From: Nocardia sp. NBC_00416
GTDB lineage: Bacteria; Actinomycetota; Actinomycetes; Mycobacteriales; Mycobacteriaceae
Assembly: GCF_036032445.1 (NCBI RefSeq)
Contig: NZ_CP107932.1
Location: 6,388,501 to 6,452,500 of the forward strand
Length of the DNA: 64,000 nucleotides
Direction of reading: 5' to 3'
Shown one piece after another: positions 33,632-41,395 of the stretch (its first letter is position 1; each line of letters begins with the position of its first letter). The translations under genes were made by a program, and so were the position numbers. The notes beneath the pieces are model-generated. The model saw nothing but the letters and a program-made list of their open reading frames with translations. It searched no databases and was not told the DNA's origin.

Positions 33632-34518
33632 CCGCACTCGGGGTCACGGACGCGGAGACGGCCGCGCGCGTACCGCCGGACACCTCGGCTCCGCCGGACG
33701 GCCGGGCCCGCCGCTACCGCGCCCGGGCCGGCGCGGTCCTGTGGGCGCTACCCGTGCCGATCATCGTGCTGCTGCTGTGGGACCGCGGCGTCGGCGGCGG
33801 CTGGACCCTGCCGTTCGGGATCCAGATGCAGTTCCTGCCCACCCCGTACGAGGTGGCGCGGCGGCTGGCCGATCTGGCCGTGGGCGGAATCGTCGACGAC
33901 TCCTACAGCGGCACCCTGTGGCTGCACCTCTACGCCAGCACACTGCGGGTGGTCCAGGGGTTCGCGATCGCGGCCGCCGTGGCGGTGCCGCTCGGGATCG
34001 TGATGGGCCGTTCGCCGACCGTTTTCCGGATGCTCGAACCGACGCTCAATCTGATCCGCCCGATCCCGGTGACGGCGTGGGCGCCGTTATCGCTGCTGAT
34101 CATCGGATTCGGCGACCGCGCCACCATCTTCCTGGTCTTCCTCGCCGCGGTGTTCTCGATCCTGATCAACACCGTCGCCGGTGTCCGCGCAGTCCCGGAG
34201 CGGTTGTTCGAGGCCGCGGCCATGCTCGGCACGCCGCCCGCCCAGACGCTGTACAAAGTGGTGCTGCCGGCCGCGATGCCCACCATCGTCTCCGGTCTGC
34301 GGATCGCGCTGGGGTTGTCCTGGGTGATCCTGGTGGTCGGGGAGACCGTGGGCATTCGAGTGGGCCTCGGCGCCCTGATAACCCAGGCGCGGGAACAGTC
34401 CCGTACCGACCTCATCGTCGCTGTCATGATCGTGATCGGCCTGGCCGGGTTCCTGGCGGACCGGATCATGATGCTCGCCGTGCGGCTGCTCGTGGGGCGG
34501 CGTCCCCTTCTCCCATGA
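33628..34518 (+). CDS. ABC transporter permease, NitT/TauT type
   Basis: A 296-residue inner-membrane permease of the SsuC/TauC type. A ~35-residue cytoplasmic N-terminus precedes about six transmembrane segments. The EAA loop that contacts the ATPase is visible as FEAAAMLGTPPAQTLYKVVLP near residue 195. The ATG overlaps the binding-protein stop (ATGA). It forms one importer with the flanking binding protein and ATPase genes. Confidence 0.93.
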   Translation: MTALGVTDAETAARVPPDTSAPPDGRARRYRARAGAVLWALPVPIIVLLLWDRGVGGGWTLPFGIQMQFLPTPYEVARRLADLAVGGIVDDSYSGTLWLHLYASTLRVVQGFAIAAAVAVPLGIVMGRSPTVFRMLEPTLNLIRPIPVTAWAPLSLLIIGFGDRATIFLVFLAAVFSILINTVAGVRAVPERLFEAAAMLGTPPAQTLYKVVLPAAMPTIVSGLRIALGLSWVILVVGETVGIRVGLGALITQAREQSRTDLIVAVMIVIGLAGFLADRIMMLAVRLLVGRRPLLP

Positions 34519-34543
34519 CCCTCTCCCGGATCAGGTGATCACC

Positions 34544-35350
34544 ATGAAGATCTACTCCACGCGCCGCCGGCCGCGCCGCCCCGCCCGGATCGTCGTCGAG
34601 GGCCTCGGCAAACGCTATCCGGGCGCGCCCGGTTTCGCGGTGGACGAGGTGTCGCTGGATATCGCCGCCGGCGAATTCGTCTGCGTCGTCGGCGCCAGCG
34701 GCTGCGGAAAATCCACACTGCTGCGGATCCTCGCCGGATTCGAGACCGCGACGCAGGGGTCGGTGGAAGTCGGCGACGAGCCGGTCACCGGCCCCGGCCC
34801 CGACCGCGGCGTCGTCTTCCAGGACTACGGCCTGTTCCCCTGGCTGACCGTCGCCGAGAACATCGCCTACGGCCCGAAACAGGCCCGGATGACCCGCGAC
34901 GATATCCGCGAGACCACCGACCGGTGCCTCGGGACCGTCGGGCTCACCCGCGTGCGCGACTCCTTCCCGCATCAACTGTCCGGCGGTATGCAGCAGCGCG
35001 TCGCCATCGCCCGGGTGCTGGCCAACCGGCCCGCCGTCATGCTCATGGACGAACCCTTCGGCGCGCTCGACGCCCTCACCCGCACCGATATGCAGACCGA
35101 ACTCACCCGCATCCACCAGGACTCCGGGGTGACGATCGTCTTCGTCACCCACAGTGTCGAAGAGGCCGTGTACCTGTCGGACCGGGTGGTGGTCATGGCC
35201 GGTGGCAGTGCGCACGGAACGACCGGGCAGGTCCGCGAGATCGTCGAGATCGGGCTGCCGCGCGTCCGTGAGGTGACCGCGCCGGAATTCAACGACTACA
35301 AGCGCAGGATCGATGCGCTGATCCACCAGGGAAACCGGGCCGCGGCCTGA
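34544..35350 (+). CDS. ABC transporter ATPase, NitT/TauT type
   Basis: A 268-residue ATPase. Walker A is GASGCGKST (~residue 48), the Q-loop is VVFQDYGLFPWL (~90), the signature is LSGGMQQRVAIARVL (~145) and Walker B is VMLMDEPFGALD (~166), followed by FVTHSVEEAVYLSDRV with the switch histidine. ATG 34544 is preferred over GTG 34535, since AGG lies 8 nt before it. It is the last gene of the acetamidase operon. The convergent amidohydrolase gene ends 33 bp further on. Confidence 0.93.
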   Translation: MKIYSTRRRPRRPARIVVEGLGKRYPGAPGFAVDEVSLDIAAGEFVCVVGASGCGKSTLLRILAGFETATQGSVEVGDEPVTGPGPDRGVVFQDYGLFPWLTVAENIAYGPKQARMTRDDIRETTDRCLGTVGLTRVRDSFPHQLSGGMQQRVAIARVLANRPAVMLMDEPFGALDALTRTDMQTELTRIHQDSGVTIVFVTHSVEEAVYLSDRVVVMAGGSAHGTTGQVREIVEIGLPRVREVTAPEFNDYKRRIDALIHQGNRAAA

Positions 35351-35383
35351 CGGTCGCCGGCCGCGCGGACCGGTGGCCCGTCC

Positions 35384-36691
35384 TCACACCGGGGTCGCCG
35401 GGAGTAGTTCCCTGGTCCGGGTGGTGCGCGCAACGATCCGGCCCGCCTTGATCACATAACACCGGTCCGGACGGTCCAGCAGCGCGTCGGCGACCCGGTG
35501 GGTGGACAGGACCACCAGATCGGCCGCGGCCCCTACCCGCAACCCGTACCGGTCGTCGATTCCGATCACGGCGGCCGCCTCGTAGGTGGCCATCCCGAGG
35601 ACCTGCGTGAGGTCCGCGGGACCGGACAGATGTGAGGTCTGGGCCAGGAAAAGGCCGATATCGAGCAGGTCGGCGTTGCCGTACGGGGTGAAGGCGTTGC
35701 GGATGTTGTTGGAGGAGTAGGCGGTCCGTACCCCGGCATCCCACAGTTCCCGCACCGGCGCGATACCGCGGCGGATATTGGCGTTGTCGGCGCGGCCGCC
35801 GAGGAACATATCCGTGGCGGGCAGCGGGACCACGGCCACGCCGGCGTCGGCGAGCCGGAGCAGGACCCGGCGCCGGTCCGCGGGCTCCCGGGCGGCGAGC
35901 GAGGTCGCGTGACCGATCGCCACCCGTCCGGCCATACCGGTGCGGTCGGTGACCTCCGCGATGTAATCGGCCAGGGCGAAGCGGGGGTCGGCGGTATCGT
36001 CGGCGAAATCGGCGTGCAGGTCCACCGGGACCCCGAACTCGGCGGCCAGCTCGAAGACGAGGTCGATATGGCGGCGGCACTGTCGCAGCGAATCCTCGTT
36101 GTAGGTGCAGCCGCCGATCACATCGGCGCCGTCGCGCAGACTGTCCCGCAGCAATGCGAGGGTGCCGGGCGCGCGGAAGATCCCCTCCTGCGGAAACGCG
36201 ACGATCTGCAGGTCGATCCGGCCGCGGAACTCCTCCCGCAATTCCAGCAGGGTGTGGACGCCCAGGAGTCCGACGATCGGGTCCACATCCGGGTGGGCGC
36301 GAATCGCGGTGGTGCCGTGGGTGATCGCCTGCTCCAGCACGCGCCGTGCCCGGTCCCGGATAGAGGTGGCGGTGAAATCGCGTTTCAGCTCCGCGGTGAT
36401 CGCTATCGCCTCGGCCAGGGTGCCGCTGTGCTCGGGGCCTTCGCTGTCCAGCAGCGCTTTGTCCAGGTGCACATGTGCTTCCACCAGGCCGGGGATCACC
36501 ACCCGGCCGGCGCAGTCGATCTCGTTCGCCGCGGTCAGCGGTAGCGCCGCGCCGATCGCGGTGATCACACCGGATTCGACGGCGATATCCACCGGTGCGG
36601 CCGCGTCGTCGATGCGCGCGTTTCGCAGCAGCAGATCGGTCGCGTCGCGAAGCGATACCTCTGGCGCGTCGTGCAGCGACAGCTCTGTCAT
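35384..36691 (-). CDS. Cytosine-deaminase-like amidohydrolase lacking the usual Asp
   Basis: A 435-residue member of the amidohydrolase superfamily close to cytosine deaminase. Metal-site blocks VEAHVHLDKA (~residue 73), VDLHADF (~225) and IGHATSLA (~255) are present. At the place where CodA-like enzymes have the catalytic metal-ligand Asp (HDDxxDP-type motif), this protein has SSNNIRNAFTPYG (~320): all three Asp positions are Asn or another residue. Its partner at 38409 keeps GNDGIRD. So it may be a distinct subfamily with another chemistry, or weakly active. It is transcribed toward the ABC operon and has a GTATAC box just upstream. Confidence 0.82.
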   Translation of the reverse strand: MTELSLHDAPEVSLRDATDLLLRNARIDDAAAPVDIAVESGVITAIGAALPLTAANEIDCAGRVVIPGLVEAHVHLDKALLDSEGPEHSGTLAEAIAITAELKRDFTATSIRDRARRVLEQAITHGTTAIRAHPDVDPIVGLLGVHTLLELREEFRGRIDLQIVAFPQEGIFRAPGTLALLRDSLRDGADVIGGCTYNEDSLRQCRRHIDLVFELAAEFGVPVDLHADFADDTADPRFALADYIAEVTDRTGMAGRVAIGHATSLAAREPADRRRVLLRLADAGVAVVPLPATDMFLGGRADNANIRRGIAPVRELWDAGVRTAYSSNNIRNAFTPYGNADLLDIGLFLAQTSHLSGPADLTQVLGMATYEAAAVIGIDDRYGLRVGAAADLVVLSTHRVADALLDRPDRCYVIKAGRIVARTTRTRELLPATPV

Positions 36692-36723
36692 GGATCCTCC
36701 CGGCGCGAAAAAAGTGACACCGG

Positions 36724-36733
36724 TTGTATACGA
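36724..36733. promoter_or_regulatory. GntR operator TTGTATACGA upstream of amidohydrolase
   Basis: A GTATAC-centred box 33 nt upstream of the 35384-36691 gene start. Members of the same motif precede the other operons around this GntR gene. Confidence 0.6.
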
Positions 36734-36774
36734 CCCTGGTGTTTCCGATGGGCCCGCGGAATGCTTCGCCGAGG

Positions 36775-37443
36775 TTACGAACCGGACCCCGTCACGGCGG
36801 GCCGGGCGTGCCGGAGCCGGTACGCGGTGGTCGCGTGGGCGATGTGCTCGGTGACCAGGCGCTGGGCCAGCTCCGCGTCATTGGCTTCGAGGGCGGTGCA
36901 GATCCGTTCGTGCTCGTACCAGGAATCGGCCGCCCGGCGCGGCAGCTCGACCGCGTACACCCAGGCGATCTTCCAGCCGAGCTGGGTGATCAACTGGGCC
37001 AGCAGACTACTGCCCGACGCCTCGGCCAGCACCTCGTGGAATCGACTGTTGAGCCTGGTCAGATCGTCCAGGCGACCGGCTCGTACGGATTCCTGGCCGA
37101 GCGCGGTGAGTTCCTTGAGCCGGCCGAGCTGTTCCGGGGTGCGCCGGTGCGCGGCCCGGCTCGCGCACAGGGGTTCGAGCAGCGCGCGGATCTCGAGGAG
37201 GTCGGCGGCCTCGGCCTCGGTCAGTTCCGCGACGAAGGTGCCGGCGTACGGGCGCGAATAGGCGAACCCCTCGGCTTCCAAGGTGCGCAACGCTTCTCGA
37301 ACCGGAACGCGCGAGACCCCGTAGCTCTCGGCCAGGGTGTCCTCGGTGAGTCGCTGACCGGGTGCGAAGGTGCCGAGGATGATGTCGTCGCGAATGGCGC
37401 GGCACACCTGCTGTTTGGTCATCCGCGGGTTGCTGCTGTCCAC
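36775..37443 (-). CDS. GntR-family regulator, FCD type
   Basis: A 222-residue regulator with an N-terminal GntR winged helix (CRAIRDDIILGTFAPGQRLT, YGVSRVPVREALRTLEAEG) and a helical FCD domain (LNSRFHEVLAEASGS; YEHERICTALEANDAELA; VTEHIAHATTAYRL) with the expected His/Asp metal positions. GTG 37443 is chosen since GAGGA lies 4-5 nt before it; ATG 37422 has no ribosome-binding site. It sits among two amidohydrolases, an exporter and an ABC operon, all with GTATACGA-type boxes, including one in its own promoter, so it is their probable repressor. Confidence 0.9.
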   Translation of the reverse strand: MDSSNPRMTKQQVCRAIRDDIILGTFAPGQRLTEDTLAESYGVSRVPVREALRTLEAEGFAYSRPYAGTFVAELTEAEAADLLEIRALLEPLCASRAAHRRTPEQLGRLKELTALGQESVRAGRLDDLTRLNSRFHEVLAEASGSSLLAQLITQLGWKIAWVYAVELPRRAADSWYEHERICTALEANDAELAQRLVTEHIAHATTAYRLRHARPAVTGSGS

Positions 37444-37477
37444 ATCGTCCTCGGCTCGGGTGGTGATCGGCGGTCGG

Positions 37478-37487
37478 TCGCATACGA
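37478..37487. promoter_or_regulatory. GntR operator-like box TCGCATACGA
   Basis: One mismatch from TCGTATACGA, located 35 nt upstream of the GntR start, consistent with autoregulation. Confidence 0.5.
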
Positions 37488-37607
37488 TCCGCCGCCCGGT
37501 ACTCCAACTGGATACCAGGAAATTACTCGAAGTGCCGGTGCGGACCGTGCAAGGCGCCGGTGCGGGCGGCGTGACCGGCCGCACACGATCGACACCCCGC
37601 GCCCATT

Positions 37608-37617
37608 TCGTATACGA
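37608..37617. promoter_or_regulatory. GntR operator TCGTATACGA upstream of TauE/SafE gene
   Basis: A perfect 10-bp palindrome 30 nt upstream of the TauE/SafE start codon, in a position to control the exporter-amidohydrolase operon. Confidence 0.65.
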
Positions 37618-37647
37618 TCCGGTCTCACTTCGGATCGGAAGGACGAC

Positions 37648-38391
37648 ATGGATCCCGTGTACGCGGTTCTGCTGCTGGCCGCCGGTTTCGGCGCCGGTAT
37701 CTGCAATGCCATCGCCGGCGGCGGCAGCCTGCTCTCTTTTCCCGCGCTGGTGGCCACCGGCCTTCCGCCTGTGACCGCGACCGTGACCAATGCCGTAGCC
37801 GTGTGGCCCGGATACCTGGGTGGCGCCGCCGCGCTGCGCTCCCGGGTCGCCGACCATCGCAGCCTGCTGTCCCGGCTGGTGGTCGTGGGTACGGCGGGCG
37901 CGCTCGGGGGAGTCGTGGCGCTGCTCGCGGCGCCGCCCGAGGTGTTCACCGCCCTGGTGCCCTACTTGATCCTGGCCGCCACCGCCCTGTTCGCCGCGCA
38001 GCCGCTGATCTCGCGGACCCTGGCCGACAGGGGCGGCGACTCCCGGTTCACCCTGTTCGCGGGTGTGTTCCTGGGCGGTGTCTACGGCGCCTACTTCAAC
38101 GGAGGCATGGGGATCGTGCTGCTCACCGCGCTCGCGCTCGGTATCGACGCCTCGATCAATCTGCTCAACGGCCTGAAGAGCGTCCTCACCCTCGCCGTCT
38201 CCACCACCGCCACCATCGCGGTCGCCCTGTTCGGCCCGGTCGACTGGTTGTCGGTCGCGATCCTGGCCCCCGCGTGCCTGATCGGCGGAATGGTGGGCGG
38301 CAAGATCTCCGACCGCCTGCGCCCCGGCGCCTTCCGCGCCGTGGTCATCGTCTTCGGTGCCGGCGCGGGCATCGCGATGTTGTTCACGTGA
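37648..38391 (+). CDS. TauE/SafE family membrane transporter
   Basis: A 247-residue integral membrane protein of the TauE/SafE family, with about eight transmembrane segments in two related halves; the half-repeat motifs GAGICNAIAGGGSLLSFPAL (N-terminal) and LGGVYGAYFNGGMGIVLLTA (C-terminal) are clear. Members export sulfite, sulfoacetate or other organic anions. ATG 37648 has GGAAGGA upstream. It is followed after 17 bp by the 38409 amidohydrolase in the same operon and has a perfect GTATAC operator in front. It may export an anionic breakdown product of the local pathway; that is inference. Confidence 0.9.
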   Translation: MDPVYAVLLLAAGFGAGICNAIAGGGSLLSFPALVATGLPPVTATVTNAVAVWPGYLGGAAALRSRVADHRSLLSRLVVVGTAGALGGVVALLAAPPEVFTALVPYLILAATALFAAQPLISRTLADRGGDSRFTLFAGVFLGGVYGAYFNGGMGIVLLTALALGIDASINLLNGLKSVLTLAVSTTATIAVALFGPVDWLSVAILAPACLIGGMVGGKISDRLRPGAFRAVVIVFGAGAGIAMLFT

Positions 38392-38408
38392 ACCCGAGAG
38401 AAGGAAAT

Positions 38409-39605
38409 ATGACCGATCTGCTGCTGCGCAACGGGCGTCCGTGGATGCCCGCCCAACCGCTGGAAACCGCCGACATCCTGATCCGGGCCGGACGGATCGA
38501 ACGCATCGGGGCCGACCTGGACGCGGCCGGGGTCGAAACCCTGGACCTGGACGGTGCGCTGGTGCTGCCCGGATTCGTCGACACCCACTGCCACCTGGAC
38601 AAAACTCTGTGGAGCGGTCCCTGGGTGCCCAATACCGGCGGCCGATCACTGGCGGGCCGGATCGCCAACGGCGAGGGCCGCCGGGCCGAACTCGGCATCC
38701 CCAACCCCGACTACTCGGCCAACCTGCTCGCGGCCATGATCGCCGGCGGAACCTCGCATGTGCGCAGCCATATCGATATCGATCCCGAGGTCGGGTTGGC
38801 CGGTGTCGAAGCGGTGCGGGCCGCCGCCGCCCGGCACGCGGGCCGGGTGGACGTCGAACTGGTCGCCTTTCCGCAGGGTGGGCTGATCAGCCGTCCCGGG
38901 ACGGCCGAACTGCTGGACGAGGCCCTGGCCGGCGGCGTCGAGGTGGTCGGTGGGATAGATCCCGCCGGGTTCGACGGCGATCCGGCCGGTCAGCTGAACC
39001 TGCTGTTCGGGCTGGCCGAACGCCACGGCGCGAAGATCGATATCCATCTGCACGACGCCGGCGCCCTCGGCGCCTGGGAGTTCGATCTGATCATCGAGCG
39101 CACCGAGGCCACCGGGCTGGGCGGCCGGGTGGCCATCAGTCACGCCTACGCGATGGGAGCGCTGCCCGCCGATGATCAGCGGCGGATCGCCGACCGACTC
39201 ACGGCGGCCGGGGTGGCCATGGTGACCTGCGCGGTCGGTGACGCGCCGGTGGTCCCGCTGCGGGTGATGCACGCGGCCGGCGCGACCCTCGCGCTCGGCA
39301 ACGACGGCATCCGTGATCTGTGGACCCCCTACGGCGACGGCGATATGTTGCGCCGGATCAGCACGGTCGCGTTCCGTGACCGCTTGCTGGCCGACGAGGA
39401 GATCGAACTGGCGCTCGCGGCCGGGACGATGGGCGGCGCGCGGGTTCTCGGGCTGTCGGATCACGGACTCGCGGTGGGCGCCCGGGCCGATCTCGTCACG
39501 GTGGAGGCGCCGACGCCGGCCGCCGCCGTGGTAGGCGTGCCGACCCGGAAACTGGTCCTCAAGGGTGGGTGCGTGGTGGCCCGCGACGGTCAACTCGCCG
39601 CTTGA
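38409..39605 (+). CDS. Cytosine-deaminase-like amidohydrolase
   Basis: A 398-residue amidohydrolase with all metal-site blocks: VDTHCHLDKT (~residue 58), SHIDIDPEVGL (~119), IDIHLHDAG (~220), ISHAYAMG (~247) and GNDGIRDLWTPYGDGDML (~300), where the Asp is the expected metal and catalytic residue. The AAGGAAAT ribosome-binding site precedes ATG 38409. By fold it should deaminate or open an N-containing ring or hydrolyse a cyclic amide; the substrate is unknown. It shares an operon with TauE/SafE and probably a pathway with the divergent-subfamily paralogue at 35384. Confidence 0.88.
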   Translation: MTDLLLRNGRPWMPAQPLETADILIRAGRIERIGADLDAAGVETLDLDGALVLPGFVDTHCHLDKTLWSGPWVPNTGGRSLAGRIANGEGRRAELGIPNPDYSANLLAAMIAGGTSHVRSHIDIDPEVGLAGVEAVRAAAARHAGRVDVELVAFPQGGLISRPGTAELLDEALAGGVEVVGGIDPAGFDGDPAGQLNLLFGLAERHGAKIDIHLHDAGALGAWEFDLIIERTEATGLGGRVAISHAYAMGALPADDQRRIADRLTAAGVAMVTCAVGDAPVVPLRVMHAAGATLALGNDGIRDLWTPYGDGDMLRRISTVAFRDRLLADEEIELALAAGTMGGARVLGLSDHGLAVGARADLVTVEAPTPAAAVVGVPTRKLVLKGGCVVARDGQLAA

Positions 39606-39615
39606 TCGTATACGA
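39606..39615. promoter_or_regulatory. GntR operator TCGTATACGA upstream of second ABC operon
   Basis: A second perfect TCGTATACGA palindrome, 58 nt before the ABC ATPase gene, identical to the one at 37608. Confidence 0.65.
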
Positions 39616-39673
39616 AACAGGGGTGTAATCCGGTGGACCGCGATCGGCAATCAGCAGCCGATAGAACTGGTCC

Positions 39674-40480
39674 ATGAGCACAAAGGCTATCCCGGCGCCC
39701 ACCCTTTCGGGGGAGGCAATGTATACGACCGAGCCGGATGCGGCGCTCGCGTTCCGGAACGTGTCGATGGTCTTCGAGAACGGGACCGCCGCCCTGCGCG
39801 ATATCGATATCAGCGTCCGTCCGGGCGAATTCGTCTCCCTCGTCGGTCCGTCCGGCTGCGGCAAATCGACGCTGCTGCGGTTGGCGGCCGGTTTCGAGGA
39901 CGCCAGCTCCGGCACGGTCGAGGTCGCCACGGACCGTCTCGGCTACGTCTTCCAGGAAGCGACACTGCTGTCGTGGCGCACAGTGCTGCGCAATGTCGAG
40001 CTGCCCGCGGAACTGGCCGGGGTGGACCGCGCCGAACGGCGCGCGGCCGCACAGGACGCCATCGATCGAGTGGGCCTGACCGGGTTCGAGAAACACAAAC
40101 CCGCGCAATTGTCCGGCGGGATGCGCATGCGGGCCTCCATCGCCCGCGCGCTCACCCTGCGGCCGGAGGTCTTCCTGTTCGACGAGCCGTTCGGCGCGCT
40201 CGACGAGATCACCCGCCAGCGCCTCAACGAGGAAGTGGGCAGTCTGTTCCGCCGCGACGCGTTCGCCGGTGTGTTCGTCACCCACTCGGTGCCGGAGGCG
40301 GTGTTCATGTCGACCCGGGTCGTCGTGCTCACCGGCCGCCCGGGCCGGGTGGCCGCCGATATCCCGGTGCCCCTGGACTTTCCCCGCGAGCCGGGATTGC
40401 GCTACACCCCGGAGTTCGCCGAGATCGCCGGTGCGGTCTCCGCCGCGCTGCACACCGCGGAACAGGCGGTCGCGGCATGA
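39674..40480 (+). CDS. ABC transporter ATPase, NitT/TauT type (second system)
   Basis: A 268-residue ATPase. Walker A is GPSGCGKST (~residue 58), the signature is LSGGMRMRASIARAL (~146), Walker B is VFLFDEPFGALD (~168), and FVTHSVPEAVFMSTRV follows. Two starts are possible: ATG 39674, and ATG 39719 directly after GGGGGAGG, though with tight spacing. The first is given here. A GTATACGA box overlaps the second start. It leads an ATPase-permease-binding-protein operon with 4-nt overlap to the permease. Confidence 0.92.
   Translation: MSTKAIPAPTLSGEAMYTTEPDAALAFRNVSMVFENGTAALRDIDISVRPGEFVSLVGPSGCGKSTLLRLAAGFEDASSGTVEVATDRLGYVFQEATLLSWRTVLRNVELPAELAGVDRAERRAAAQDAIDRVGLTGFEKHKPAQLSGGMRMRASIARALTLRPEVFLFDEPFGALDEITRQRLNEEVGSLFRRDAFAGVFVTHSVPEAVFMSTRVVVLTGRPGRVAADIPVPLDFPREPGLRYTPEFAEIAGAVSAALHTAEQAVAA
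39719..39728. promoter_or_regulatory. GTATACGA box at the ABC operon start
   Basis: GTATACGA follows the initiator nucleotides at the possible ATG 39719, 113 nt from the first box. A paired site could allow a loop or a roadblock to transcription, but it may be chance because it encodes MYTT. Confidence 0.4.
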
Positions 40481-41340
40481 CCACGGTAGCGGCGGATACC
40501 GCCGCCCACACCGTCGTCGCGCAGTCGCAGCCGAAACAGTCGGCGCGGGCCCGGCGCCGCCCGGCGCCGGTGCGGATCATCGCCCCCGTCGTGGTGTTCG
40601 TGCTCGTCATTGGCGCCTGGTTCCTCGCCAGCCGCTACCTCATCGCCGAGGAGTCGCGATTCCTGCTGCCGGGCCCGGAGAAGGTGCTCAGCGAAGGCCT
40701 CCTCGACTCGGCGGTGCGTTCGGAGATCCTGTCCGCGCTGGGCTCCACGGTGCTGGTCGCGCTGAGCGGGTTGCTCATCGCCATGGTGCTGGGTGTGGGC
40801 TTCGCGGTGGTGATGAGCCAGGCGCGGTGGGCCGAATACTCCCTGTACCCGTATGCCGTGATCCTGCAGACCATCCCGATCCTCGCCGTGGTGCCGCTGT
40901 TCGGGTTCTGGTTCGGCTACGAATTCGGTAGCCGCGTGATCGTCTGCGTCATGGTGTCGCTGTTCCCGGTGGTCACCAATACGCTGTTCGGCTTGAAGGC
41001 CGTCGCCCCCGCGGAACACGATCTGTTCACCCTGCACGGAGCCACCCGCGCGCAGCGGCTGCTGAAACTTCAGCTGCCCGCCGCGCTGCCGGCGATGATC
41101 TCCGGCTTCAAGATCTCCGGCGGGATGGCGATCATCGGGTCGATCGTGGCGGATTTCTTCTTCCGCCAGGGGGAACCGGGGATCGGCCGGATGATCGACG
41201 TCTACCGGCAGCGGTTGGCGACCGAGGAACTGCTCACCGCGCTGCTGCTGTCCTCGCTGGCCGGTCTGATCCTGTTCTGGTTCTTCGATTTCCTGGCGGT
41301 CCGCGTCGAGCGGGCCCACGGCCGCCGTCGCGGCCACTGA
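40477..41340 (+). CDS. ABC transporter permease, NitT/TauT type (second system)
   Basis: A 287-residue permease with a ~35-residue charged cytoplasmic N-terminus and about six membrane segments, beginning with IIAPVVVFVLVIGAWFLA. The EAA-type loop is visible as AEHDLFTLHGATRAQRLLKL. It overlaps the ATPase stop (ATGA) and is followed after 55 bp by its binding-protein gene. Confidence 0.93.
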   Translation: MTTVAADTAAHTVVAQSQPKQSARARRRPAPVRIIAPVVVFVLVIGAWFLASRYLIAEESRFLLPGPEKVLSEGLLDSAVRSEILSALGSTVLVALSGLLIAMVLGVGFAVVMSQARWAEYSLYPYAVILQTIPILAVVPLFGFWFGYEFGSRVIVCVMVSLFPVVTNTLFGLKAVAPAEHDLFTLHGATRAQRLLKLQLPAALPAMISGFKISGGMAIIGSIVADFFFRQGEPGIGRMIDVYRQRLATEELLTALLLSSLAGLILFWFFDFLAVRVERAHGRRRGH

Positions 41341-41395
41341 ACCCCGGGACTCCCGTATCCCGCACGCCCCCATCCATCGTCACCAGGGAAGATCC

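Noticed and set aside
37444..38649. Long minus-strand extension upstream of the second GntR gene
   Set aside because: The open frame runs through the TauE/SafE gene on the other strand and has no protein-like features; the regulator's winged helix begins close to 37422.
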